Under the pieces are notes generated by a model that searched no databases, was not told the DNA's origin, and saw only the letters and a program-made list of their open reading frames with translations. A DNA stretch of 64,000 bases from Pontibacter vulgaris (GTDB lineage: Bacteria; Bacteroidota; Bacteroidia; Cytophagales; Hymenobacteraceae), in the NCBI RefSeq assembly GCF_022758145.1, contig NZ_JAJVDH010000005.1:310001-374000 (forward strand). Direction: 5' to 3'. The translations under genes and the position numbers were made by a program. Positions 7,536-16,104 of the stretch are shown piece by piece. Numbering within the stretch: the first letter of the stretch is position 1; each line of letters opens with the position of its first letter.

Positions 7536-10145
7536 ATGAGAAAACTATACTTACTGATAAAGGAAAGCTTTATTTTAGGCTTTCTACTTTTTAGCACAAT
7601 CAATGCTCAAGCCGCTGCAGGCGATCTTTACCGGGCTATAAACCTGAACGGCGAAGTCCTTACCATAGACGGCGAAGCCTGGGAAAGCAGGTCTGCTGCC
7701 AACCTTACGTATACCGGGCGCGCTTTCGAAAATCAAACTATAGTTCTGAATCCTGCTACTGATGCAGCCCGTGCCAAAATGATACGTTCTTCTGTTTGGG
7801 AGCGTAACGGAATTCTTAAGGTTTCGCTGGCTGCCATGCCCAACGCATCTTATGATGTATACATTTATACCTGGGAGGATAATGCTGCCGAAAACTATAG
7901 TTTATACTTAGAAGGAAAAAAGATTATAGACCGAAACAGTGGCAGTGCCGGTAGTTGGGCCAAACTCGGGCCTTACCGCGTAGACCTCACAGATGGGACT
8001 CTGAACATTACTACTTCCGGTGGCGCCGTAAATCTTTCAGGTTTGGAAATACGCCATGCCGGCTCAGATGCATCACCAAATATATTGCCTTCGGTTTCTG
8101 TAACTGCACCAACTGCAGGTGGTGTTTTTAACCTCGGAACTTCTGTAAATTTCAGCGCTAATGCATCAGACAGCGATGGGAGTATTGCCAAAGTTGAGTT
8201 TTTAGTGAATGGCAGTAAAATTGGAGAGGATGTAACCAGCCCATATACTATAAACTGGAGTGCCAGCACGGTAGGCGATTATTCCCTTACGGCAAAAGCT
8301 ACGGATAACAATGGCGGCGCTACCGTTGCGGAGCCGGTGAGGGTTTCTATACTTGCAGGTGGCAAAAAGATAATGCGAATTCTGCCACTGGGCAACTCCA
8401 TCACATACGACGAAATTTCGCTCGATAAAACCAATCCGCGCCCGACCGGCGACCGCCTCTCGTACAGGTATAAATTGTGGCAACTGCTGCGTGGAGGCAA
8501 CTATAGCTTTGATTTTGTAGGTAACCGTTACAGCGGCTATAATTACTTCCCGGATGCCAACAATGCCGGTATGCCCGGAATAAATGCAGGCCAGACGGTG
8601 CGCGTATTGCAGGATGGTTACAACTCCCAGAAAGGCATACAGGAAGCTCCGGGCCCTTACTTAGAATATTATCCAGCCGATATTATACTCTTACACATTG
8701 GTGTAAACGATATCAACAAAACAGATGAGGCTACCGCAATTGCCAATGTTGGGAAAATACTGGATGAAATAGATAAATATGAGCAGGAACATAATACTGT
8801 TGTTACGGTTGTGCTGGCCAAAATCATTAACCGGGTGCCTGTTATAAGTGCTGTTACCAGTTTTAACAACAAGCTGACTAATCTTGCCAATACGCGTATA
8901 GCGCAAGGCGATAAAATCGTACTGATTGATCTGGAGAATGGTGCAGGACTAAATTACAAGTTGCAATCTGATGGCGGCGACATGGTTGATGCCCTGCACC
9001 CGGCACCAAGTGGTTATGAGAAAATGGCAAATGTCTGGTTCAGTGCCCTGAAAGGTATACTGGATGACGGTACACAATCTGCTCCTGTAATTACTTCTTC
9101 GCCGGTAACAACTGCACAGGTCGGCCAAAATTATAGTTATGATGTGAATGCATCGGGTAATCCTACGCCAACTTATACTTTAGTTACCAGCCCATCAGGT
9201 ATGCAAATTAATGCAACCAGCGGTTTGGTAACCTGGAGCCCCACTCAAGCAGGAGACTATAATGTGGTTGTTGAAGCAAAGAATACAGTGGGCGCTGTTC
9301 GGCAGTCGTTTACAGTAAAAGTAACTTCCACTACAACCGCTTGTACCGCCTCCGGCACCATCGTACGCGAAATGTGGACGGGAATTACAGGTTATGATAT
9401 TGCCAGCATCCCGGTTAATTCTGCGCCAACCAGCACCCTGGAGCTGACCTCGCTGGCCTCGCCGCTGCACGTGGGCGATAACTATGGCAGCCGCATGCGG
9501 GGGTATTTGTGTGCCCCGGCCACAGGCAATTATACTTTCTGGGCCGCCGGCGATAATGCCGTGGAAGTATGGATCAGCTCGGATGCCAGCCCGGCCAACA
9601 AGCGCCGCATCATTGCTTTTACAGGCTCCACCCTCAGCCGCGAATGGACCAAGTATCCTGAGCAGCAGTCGGGGTTGGTAGCCCTGGAAGCAAACAAGCG
9701 CTATTACATCGAAGTGCTGCACAAGGAAGCAACCGGCGGCGACCATGTAGCTGTAGGCTGGCGAATGCCAAACGGAACCCTGGAAAGACCTATTGGTGGT
9801 AACAGGCTTTCGCCTTACGAGGCAAGTATGAGTAGTAGCTTACCGCAATCTCAAATGGCGCTTACAAACGAACCGAAAACGACCGAAACGCTATTCAGCC
9901 TGTTTCCTAACCCAGCTGAAACAGAAGTGAACTTCGAAATAAGCGCTGCTAAAAATGAGAACGTTACGTTGCAACTGCTTAACATGAATGGAAAAGTAGT
10001 TGAGACAATTTTTACCGGTGAGTTGGAGGCAAATACATCAAAATCATTTACGCTGAATTCTGCCAGCCTGCCCGGCGGTATGTATATTGCCAGGCTTAAA
10101 ACCGAAAGCAAAGTGCAGGTTATAAAGTTGCTGCTAAATAAGTAA
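7536..10145 (+). CDS. T9SS-type multidomain SGNH hydrolase with malectin, Ig, He_PIG and PA14 domains
   Basis: I chose the ATG at 7536 because it opens a signal peptide (MRKLYLLIKESFILGFLLF...NAQA); the frame runs further upstream to 7440 without signal-like sequence. The 869-residue product has, in order: malectin-like carbohydrate-binding domain (about 28-172), Ig-like domain (175-270), SGNH hydrolase (275-520; ILPLGNSITYD, HIGVNDINK, DALHPAPSGY), putative Ig domain (530-615), PA14-like domain (620-765) and type A sorting domain (LFPNPAETEVNFE to the end). It should be exported by T9SS and act on the cell surface or released matrix, binding glycan by malectin/PA14 and cleaving ester groups. 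The malectin domain closely matches that of the lyase at 18798-21041. The PA14 segment has a much higher GC content than its flanks. Confidence 0.85.
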   Translation: MRKLYLLIKESFILGFLLFSTINAQAAAGDLYRAINLNGEVLTIDGEAWESRSAANLTYTGRAFENQTIVLNPATDAARAKMIRSSVWERNGILKVSLAAMPNASYDVYIYTWEDNAAENYSLYLEGKKIIDRNSGSAGSWAKLGPYRVDLTDGTLNITTSGGAVNLSGLEIRHAGSDASPNILPSVSVTAPTAGGVFNLGTSVNFSANASDSDGSIAKVEFLVNGSKIGEDVTSPYTINWSASTVGDYSLTAKATDNNGGATVAEPVRVSILAGGKKIMRILPLGNSITYDEISLDKTNPRPTGDRLSYRYKLWQLLRGGNYSFDFVGNRYSGYNYFPDANNAGMPGINAGQTVRVLQDGYNSQKGIQEAPGPYLEYYPADIILLHIGVNDINKTDEATAIANVGKILDEIDKYEQEHNTVVTVVLAKIINRVPVISAVTSFNNKLTNLANTRIAQGDKIVLIDLENGAGLNYKLQSDGGDMVDALHPAPSGYEKMANVWFSALKGILDDGTQSAPVITSSPVTTAQVGQNYSYDVNASGNPTPTYTLVTSPSGMQINATSGLVTWSPTQAGDYNVVVEAKNTVGAVRQSFTVKVTSTTTACTASGTIVREMWTGITGYDIASIPVNSAPTSTLELTSLASPLHVGDNYGSRMRGYLCAPATGNYTFWAAGDNAVEVWISSDASPANKRRIIAFTGSTLSREWTKYPEQQSGLVALEANKRYYIEVLHKEATGGDHVAVGWRMPNGTLERPIGGNRLSPYEASMSSSLPQSQMALTNEPKTTETLFSLFPNPAETEVNFEISAAKNENVTLQLLNMNGKVVETIFTGELEANTSKSFTLNSASLPGGMYIARLKTESKVQVIKLLLNK

Positions 10146-10164
10146 GGTATTAATTGCCGGAAGT

Positions 10165-10207
10165 ATAAAAGGGCAGAGCGGCTTTAATGCGGCTCTGCCC
10201 TTTTATT
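10165..10207 (+). terminator. Rho-independent terminator after the large SGNH hydrolase
   Basis: A perfect 13-bp stem (AAAAGGGCAGAGC with its complement) is extended by AT pairs and closed by a 12-nt loop. It overlaps an AAGTATA heptamer at 10161-10167 and ends in TTTTATTGTTT. Confidence 0.87.
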
Positions 10208-10431
10208 GTTTAGCAGGTAATAGATTTCTATCTTGATCTTTGCTGGTTTTAAAGATAGGTTAATGCCTGCTTTATACTTTCTGGTAATATACATGAGATG
10301 ATCTGAAGTATAAACTGGCCTGATCTGTACTTTGTGGGAATGCATGAACTGGCTCTATACTTTAAGAAGCTGATTCGGCTTTACACTTATCCGCATTTTC
10401 AGTTTATACTTCTGATTCTCTGTTAACAGGT

Positions 10432-10477
10432 AAAAAAAATCTCCCTGCCATGCCCCGAAGGGAATAACAAGGAGATT
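10432..10477 (-). terminator. Strong terminator with UUCG tetraloop after the AlgX-like gene
   Basis: Read on the minus strand, a long stem (about 18 pairs, one mismatch and a few G-T pairs) closes on a C(TTCG)G tetraloop. Eight T residues follow directly. It lies just past the AlgX-like stop at 10501. Confidence 0.88.
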
Positions 10478-10500
10478 AAGTTAAGGGTTATAGTTTGGGG

Positions 10501-11664
10501 TTAGTTGCTGCTTTCCAGGTCTTTGTTGTTGCTGCTCATTAGCAACGTTTCGCCGTCATCTGTTTTGGTTTTAACTTTCAGGTCATTGAGGTAGCTGGTC
10601 AGAATTTCAGCTGTAATATTCACACCATTCTCGTTCCAGTGGTTGTCGTCTTTAGGATACAACGGAATTTTATACTTGATGTAGGCCTGGTAAAACGGCT
10701 CCTGCAAATCAACTACATTAACCTTGCGGCGCTGTAGCTCTGCAATAAGCTGTGGCAGGAAATTAGGCTTGGTTTGAGAAGGTAAAAGCTGGTAGTAAAT
10801 GTTCTCTTTGTTAGGTACGGGCAGAAATACGAATTTCATACCGCGTTTTTCCACAGCTTTGGCATAGCCTTCTATAATTGAAGCAGTACGCTTAATTTCT
10901 TCTTCACTCACAGGTTTGTTGGCCTGTTCGCCATGCAAAAACAGTTCGCCGTTGTATACATTGTACTCTTTTTGCTCAAAAGCACGATCTAAGCTGGCAC
11001 GCACATAATGGTACATCGACCACTTTGTGATACGGTCCATGGTAACGACTGCCTTGGTAAGCAGTGGGCTTTCGTTAATAATGGGGCCAACTTCTGCTTT
11101 AAAAATTTCCTCTATGTTATGCTCATTAACCGGAGGCAGGTCAAGTATACGGCGCTCTGTTCTTGAAAAGATAACTACTTCAGGAGGGGTTTCTTTAAAA
11201 CGTTTTGAGGCCAGGAATTTATCCAAGAAAACAGGGTCGGCGGGAGCAAAGGAGTACACCTTTTTGTGCAAGCGCCGCTCCAAGCTTTCCGACAATAACT
11301 CATCCTGTGTAAGGGCAGCACCGGCAATATAAGAATCGCCGATCAGTACTACTTCAGGCGGTGTGTTGGCATCCCTGTTTCTGAAACCATACTTATCAGT
11401 GATCCAGTGCTCTAGCTGTGGTACTGCATACTGCGAGTGGGGTGCAATTTCGCCGGCTGCTACTTTTTGCACATCCATGCCCGGGTAAAAAGGCCCTGTC
11501 ATTACTTTTACATTTTGTACCGAAAGCGTTTCCCAGGGTCTGAAAGTGAAATAGTCAATTGGAAGTATAAAGATCTCTACAACAATGCATAGCACGAATG
11601 GTAGTAATAGCAATCCAAGCTTCCCAAACATTTTTTTTACTTCGTGTTTCTTAGCTTTATGCAT
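10501..11664 (-). CDS. AlgX/AlgJ-like SGNH-fold O-acetyltransferase
   Basis: This 387-residue protein has one N-terminal membrane segment (LGLLLLPFVLCIVVEIFIL) and a periplasmic SGNH-like domain. The nucleophile block is VVLIGDSYIAGAAL, and the block YPKDDNHWNENG carries the Asp/His of the AlgX/AlgJ (DHHW-like) family. These enzymes transfer acetyl groups to polysaccharide in the periplasm after an MBOAT partner moves acetyl across the membrane. The MBOAT gene lies 12 bp upstream, so the two form an acetylation operon. A later ATG at 11631 is possible, but I kept the first start because it gives close spacing. The polymer acetylated is presumably the product of this locus. Confidence 0.82.
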   Translation of the reverse strand: MHKAKKHEVKKMFGKLGLLLLPFVLCIVVEIFILPIDYFTFRPWETLSVQNVKVMTGPFYPGMDVQKVAAGEIAPHSQYAVPQLEHWITDKYGFRNRDANTPPEVVLIGDSYIAGAALTQDELLSESLERRLHKKVYSFAPADPVFLDKFLASKRFKETPPEVVIFSRTERRILDLPPVNEHNIEEIFKAEVGPIINESPLLTKAVVTMDRITKWSMYHYVRASLDRAFEQKEYNVYNGELFLHGEQANKPVSEEEIKRTASIIEGYAKAVEKRGMKFVFLPVPNKENIYYQLLPSQTKPNFLPQLIAELQRRKVNVVDLQEPFYQAYIKYKIPLYPKDDNHWNENGVNITAEILTSYLNDLKVKTKTDDGETLLMSSNNKDLESSN

Positions 11665-11676
11665 GGTATCTGTTAA

Positions 11677-13146
11677 TTAAAACTGGAAGTAAATAAACTG
11701 GCCTTCGCCAAAATGGCCCAACAATAAAACAACTGCGACTACAGCATAGTATAGCGACCAGCGCTGCCATACCGGCTTTTGATTTACCATGGCTCTTACG
11801 CTGCCCTGGCGTTGGATAAGGTGCACCCACTCCATAAAAATTACGGAAAGCACCCCGATGTAGAATACTTTCGGGTTAGTATCCAGGAAAACCAGGTGGC
11901 GCAAATCTCCGGAGAATACCTCTGAAATATTTCCGATTCCTGCAAAGGCGTTGTATACGATGTAGTTGGCATCTGCCAGGCTGTTGGCTCTGAAATATAC
12001 CCAGGCAATGCAAACCAGCACAAACACCGTTGCCACCTGTAGTACTTTGTAAATTGTCGGGCTGGCTGTGAGGCCAAGGCTATTAGCCAGGCTGTTTCTG
12101 AAGTCTTTTGTTAAATAGCCGAAAATCTGATAGAAGCCGTGCAGGGCACCCCATACTATAAATGTCCAGCTGGCGCCGTGCCACAGGCCACTGACCATAA
12201 ACACAATAAAGATGTTGTAATACCAGCGCCACTTAGTCACACGGCTACCGCCTAGCGGAATGTAGAGGTAATCTCTAAACCAAGTGCCTAATGAAATGTG
12301 CCAGCGGGTCCAGAATTCTGCAATTGTTTTAGAGAAGTATGGCCGGTTAAAGTTTTTCATGAGCGTGAAGCCCATTACCTGTGCCGATCCGATAGCTATA
12401 TCAGAGTAACCTGAGAAGTCGCAGTAGATCTGGAAAGCAAAGAATATTGTGGCTATTACAAGCGAAATACCAGTATACTCGGTTGGGTTATTGTATACCT
12501 GGTCTACCATAATAGCCAGGTTATCTGCAATTACTATCTTCTTAAAAAAGCCCCAGGCCATTAGCTGCAGGCCGGCCACCACGCGGGCATAGTCAAAATA
12601 CTGGCGCTCATGAAATTGGTGCAGAATATTCTGTGGTCTTTCGATCGGTCCGGCAACCAGCTGGGGGTAAAACATTACGTAAAGCGCATAAATACCAAAA
12701 TGTCTTTCTGCTTTCTGGTGGCCGCGGTATACTTCAAAAGTATAGCTCATGGCCTGGAAAGTATGGAAAGAAAGCCCGATAGGCAGCAAAATGGTCAGGT
12801 ATGGTATCGGGTTTTCAACGCCAAATACATCGCCCAACGATGTAATGTTATCGTTAAGGAAGTTATAGTATTTGAAGATAGCCAGCACACCGATGTTGGC
12901 TATCAGGCTGGCAATAAGGTATTTTTTCTTCTCTTTCTGGGTCTTGCTGTTTTCCAGGAAAATGCCCGCATAATAATCTATAACGATCGTGAAAAATAAG
13001 ATCAGGATATATACAGGCTTGAAGAACATGTAAAACAGGCAGCTGGCTGCCAGCAACAGCGCCCATCTGAACCGGTGCGGCAGCAGAAAGAACAGCAGCG
13101 TAACTACCGGAAAAAAGAACAGGAATTCGATAGAGTTAAAAAGCAT
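11677..13146 (-). CDS. MBOAT-family O-acyltransferase (AlgI-like)
   Basis: This 489-residue polytopic membrane protein belongs to the membrane-bound O-acyltransferase family. About ten hydrophobic segments are visible. The family core is clear: FWTRWHISLGTWFRDYLYIP, then VFMVSGLWHGASWTFIVWG, containing the conserved catalytic histidine. AlgI/PatA-type members pass acetyl groups from a cytosolic donor across the inner membrane to a periplasmic transferase, here the AlgX-like protein 12 bp downstream. The start ATG at 13146 gives the usual AlgI N-terminus (MLFNSIEFLFFFP). A 530-bp region separates it from the divergent LamG-repeat gene. Confidence 0.92.
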   Translation of the reverse strand: MLFNSIEFLFFFPVVTLLFFLLPHRFRWALLLAASCLFYMFFKPVYILILFFTIVIDYYAGIFLENSKTQKEKKKYLIASLIANIGVLAIFKYYNFLNDNITSLGDVFGVENPIPYLTILLPIGLSFHTFQAMSYTFEVYRGHQKAERHFGIYALYVMFYPQLVAGPIERPQNILHQFHERQYFDYARVVAGLQLMAWGFFKKIVIADNLAIMVDQVYNNPTEYTGISLVIATIFFAFQIYCDFSGYSDIAIGSAQVMGFTLMKNFNRPYFSKTIAEFWTRWHISLGTWFRDYLYIPLGGSRVTKWRWYYNIFIVFMVSGLWHGASWTFIVWGALHGFYQIFGYLTKDFRNSLANSLGLTASPTIYKVLQVATVFVLVCIAWVYFRANSLADANYIVYNAFAGIGNISEVFSGDLRHLVFLDTNPKVFYIGVLSVIFMEWVHLIQRQGSVRAMVNQKPVWQRWSLYYAVVAVVLLLGHFGEGQFIYFQF

Positions 13147-13676
13147 TCGATATAAAAAAAGTTAAGGGTTAGAACTTGATTAGAAATTCTTCATGTAAAC
13201 CACCACGTATAATTTCTTGGTACAATAGATTTGGCCCGTTTGTGCTTCTAATACAGCTTTGGCTTCTGCGGCAGGTTAACTGTTTTACCGTTGCTAAACT
13301 GTTAAGCAGCGTAATCAAACCATGTTTCTAATAATTCATCTGTTGTTCAGGAGAGTTTTATTCTATAACAAGTAACGCTTACTGCTAATTTTTGTAAATG
13401 TTCTGCCTGTTATATAGGTCATTCTTAATGTTAGTATACTTGAGTTCTTTTTTAAGGTTTTATGAGGGGATGAATCTTTTTTAAGAAGGATAAATGCGAT
13501 GCAACAGAATCCTGATAAACAGGTATATAGAGTAGTAAAAATGAATAAAAAATCTCCTGTCAGTTTGCATTAAAAATTTATGTAAACTCTTCCACAACCT
13601 ATTCATGCATTAAGCTGTATTAATATGCTATAGGTTCTATATATCTATACTTGTGTTTTCCGGTAATCAATTTTAT
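13147..13676. other. Long divergent intergenic region upstream of the AlgI-like and LamG genes
   Basis: This AT-rich 530-bp region must hold promoters for both divergent genes. An imperfect inverted repeat, TTAACTGTTT (13276-13285) and AAACTGTTAA (13296-13305) with a 10-nt spacer and one mismatch, is a candidate operator. A TATACTT heptamer lies near 13436. I found no credible gene and could not place a promoter with confidence. Confidence 0.5.
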
Positions 13677-16025
13677 ATGAAAAAAATCTACAGAAGGCGC
13701 TTTGCTTCTATAGTAATGTTTGCAGGTTATCTGTTGTTGCCTTCATTTGTTTTTGCACAAACTTCGGAAGGTAATTTATGCCAGGAGGGGATCATAAATA
13801 AATGGCATTTAGATGAATCTGCCGGTAATAACTACCGCACTTCTTACTCATTAAACCATGCTGTCGCTTTGGCTCCGCTAACTCCTGTAGAAGGTGTTAT
13901 AAACGGTGCACAAGCTTTTGACGGAACAGCCAGCGCCATAGATATTCGGGATGATGGCAAGTTTGACTGGAGTACCAACTCCAGTTTTTCGATTGGTTTC
14001 TGGATGAAGCATGATAAGCCCTTGCGCGGCAATGGTGGCGAAGGTGGCAACGAAGTTATTATAGGCCGCACCGACCAGACAGGTTATGCAGGCAGGCGAT
14101 TACACTGGTGGGTTGGCATTGATGCTACGAACGCAGGCAAAGGCGCAGCCCGTTTTGAGTTGCGGGACAACAAGCGCGAAGGCGTTTCGATTGTAGGAAC
14201 AACGCCGCTTAATGATGGCAAATGGCATTATATTGTAGCAGTACGCGAACCCAACACCAAAAAGAATATACTTTATGTGGATGGTGTAAAAGAAGCGGAA
14301 GCTGAATTCGCATACACAGCTGACTTTAAAGCAAACGACCTTCCCATAAATGTAGGTTGGTTAAACCTGACAGGGAAATTTTACTACCAGGGTGCACTAG
14401 ATGAGCTAACGTATCATCGTAATCCGCTTACAGCAGCTCAGGTAGCGGCTAACTATAATAATGGTTCAGGTATAAATTGCCAGGTAGCTCCTATACTTTT
14501 ATCGCAACCACAGGTACTTACAAATAAAGGACAGGTATACCAGTATAAAGTTGATGCTGCCGGCCAGCCCGAAGTATCTTATTCGCTTCTGAATGCACCT
14601 TCGGGCATGTCAATAGATGGCAAATCAGGTGCTATTACCTGGCTACCTAATGCAGAGGGTAAGTATAATGTTACAGTTCAAGTTTCTAATGCAGTTGGCG
14701 CTGTGGAGCAGGCATACGAACTACAGGTGCTTGATCCTAAGACATGTGCCACGGAAATTACCCACTACTGGAATTTTGAAGAAACCGGGGGTAGTACATA
14801 TGCCAATGTTCATTCGGCTACACAAGCAACTGCAAATGGAGCTGTTGCCCCAACAAAAGGTATACTTGGTGGCGCGCAACGGTTCAATGGCTCTGGCAGC
14901 GCATTGGATGTTGCAGATGATAACGCTTTCGACTGGAGTAATAGCAGCAACTTTACGATAGGTTTATGGATCAGGAAAGATGGCGCTATGGGTACAAAAG
15001 GGGTTAACTCCAATGAGGTGCTTGTAGGCCGCAACGACCCATCTAACAAAGCCGGTAACGATCTGCACTGGTGGATTGGCTTAGATGCAGCTGGCACAGT
15101 GCCCGGCGCAGTTCGTTTTGAGCTGCGTGATAATAACCGCTATGGTATAGGTATAACAGGCGTAAAGCCGTTAAACGATGGCAAATGGCATTATATAGTA
15201 GCTATGCGAGATGGGAAATCCAATAAGAATATACTTTATGTGGATGGTGTAAAAGAAGCGGAAGCGGATATTGAATATACCAGTGGCTTTGATGCTGTGG
15301 ATAAGGCCATCAACATCGGCTGGCTGAATCTGCCCAATAAGTTTTACTTCAACGGTGAAATGGATGAGGTAATGTTATACTCTAATACTATTTCAGAGCA
15401 GTTGGTCAAGAAGCAGTATAATAATGGCCTGGCTGGTATCAATAGCTGTAACCAGGAAGTATCGCCTGTAGAACTTGTTATGTTTACCGCTACGCTGGTG
15501 AAAAACAAAGTAGAGCTGAAGTGGAAGACAAACAAAGAGGTGAACAATGATGAGTTCATTATTGAAAGATCCTCAGACGGGGAAACATTTACAGAGATTG
15601 GGCGGGTTAAAGCTGCCGGCAATTCAAATGTAGCTGTTAACTACGAGCATGTTGATCCGCAGCCAGTTAAAGGCTTAAACTATTACAGACTAAAACAAAC
15701 TGAAATAGATGGCACCTTTACTTATTCAGATATTGTGCAAGTGCGTTATGGTATAGAAGATTCAGGTCTTGTATTTGTTTACCCAAACCCGAACCAGGGC
15801 AAAAATATTAAAATATCGCTTGAAGGAGCAGGTATAAATGAAAAGGTAACGGTTACGATTTTTGACATGTGGGGTAAAAAGCTGTTTGAAAAGGAGTATA
15901 CTTCGGATGGTGCTGGAAGAATTACGGAAGAGCTCATTTTTAATCATAACCTTTCAGGTGGCATGTATACAGTTGGTTTCAATTCAGCAACTCTTAAGAA
16001 GTATAGAAAGCTGGTAGTGCAGTAA
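13677..16025 (+). CDS. T9SS-type secreted protein with two LamG-like domains
   Basis: I chose the ATG at 13677, which opens a signal peptide (MKKIYRRRFASIVMFAGYLL...FAQ); a GTG at 13653 would add eight residues ahead of it. The 782-residue product has a LamG/concanavalin-like domain (about 30-265), a putative Ig domain (275-355), a second LamG-like domain (360-590), a linker and fibronectin-like segment (VELKWKTNKEVNNDEF), and a type A sorting domain (FVYPNPNQGKNIKI to the C-terminus). No catalytic motif is visible, so it is probably a glycan-binding or adhesive surface protein. The LamG copies share a 41-nt identical DNA stretch. It sits between acetylation and glycosyltransferase genes of the locus. 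Confidence 0.8.
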   Translation: MKKIYRRRFASIVMFAGYLLLPSFVFAQTSEGNLCQEGIINKWHLDESAGNNYRTSYSLNHAVALAPLTPVEGVINGAQAFDGTASAIDIRDDGKFDWSTNSSFSIGFWMKHDKPLRGNGGEGGNEVIIGRTDQTGYAGRRLHWWVGIDATNAGKGAARFELRDNKREGVSIVGTTPLNDGKWHYIVAVREPNTKKNILYVDGVKEAEAEFAYTADFKANDLPINVGWLNLTGKFYYQGALDELTYHRNPLTAAQVAANYNNGSGINCQVAPILLSQPQVLTNKGQVYQYKVDAAGQPEVSYSLLNAPSGMSIDGKSGAITWLPNAEGKYNVTVQVSNAVGAVEQAYELQVLDPKTCATEITHYWNFEETGGSTYANVHSATQATANGAVAPTKGILGGAQRFNGSGSALDVADDNAFDWSNSSNFTIGLWIRKDGAMGTKGVNSNEVLVGRNDPSNKAGNDLHWWIGLDAAGTVPGAVRFELRDNNRYGIGITGVKPLNDGKWHYIVAMRDGKSNKNILYVDGVKEAEADIEYTSGFDAVDKAINIGWLNLPNKFYFNGEMDEVMLYSNTISEQLVKKQYNNGLAGINSCNQEVSPVELVMFTATLVKNKVELKWKTNKEVNNDEFIIERSSDGETFTEIGRVKAAGNSNVAVNYEHVDPQPVKGLNYYRLKQTEIDGTFTYSDIVQVRYGIEDSGLVFVYPNPNQGKNIKISLEGAGINEKVTVTIFDMWGKKLFEKEYTSDGAGRITEELIFNHNLSGGMYTVGFNSATLKKYRKLVVQ
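14262..14302 (+). repeat. 41-nt exact repeat in LamG domain 1 (second copy 15225-15265)
   Basis: Forty-one bases are identical between 14262-14302 and 15225-15265, encoding the NILYVDGVKEAEA strand of each LamG domain. The surrounding domain DNA is more diverged. This points to recent duplication or gene conversion. Confidence 0.85.
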
Positions 16026-16045
16026 ACTGCCAGGGTACTACTATA

Positions 16046-16090
16046 AAAACAGAAAGGCCGGATGTAATTTGCATCCGGCCTTTCTGTTTT
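16046..16090. terminator. Bidirectional terminator between LamG gene and GT4
   Basis: A perfect 19-bp stem (AAAACAGAAAGGCCGGATG with its complement) closes on a 7-nt loop. It ends in TTTT on the plus strand and in TTTTTATAG on the minus strand. It serves two convergent genes. Confidence 0.92.
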
Positions 16091-16104
16091 ATAATAAAGT
16101 ATGG

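Larger units (their letters stand above)
10146..10500. other. Intergenic region with two convergent terminators
   Basis: This 355-bp gap separates the convergent esterase and AlgX-like genes. It holds one terminator for each direction near its ends. The middle (about 10210-10430) is AT-rich, contains several AAGTATA/TATACTT heptamers and has no credible gene. Confidence 0.8.
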
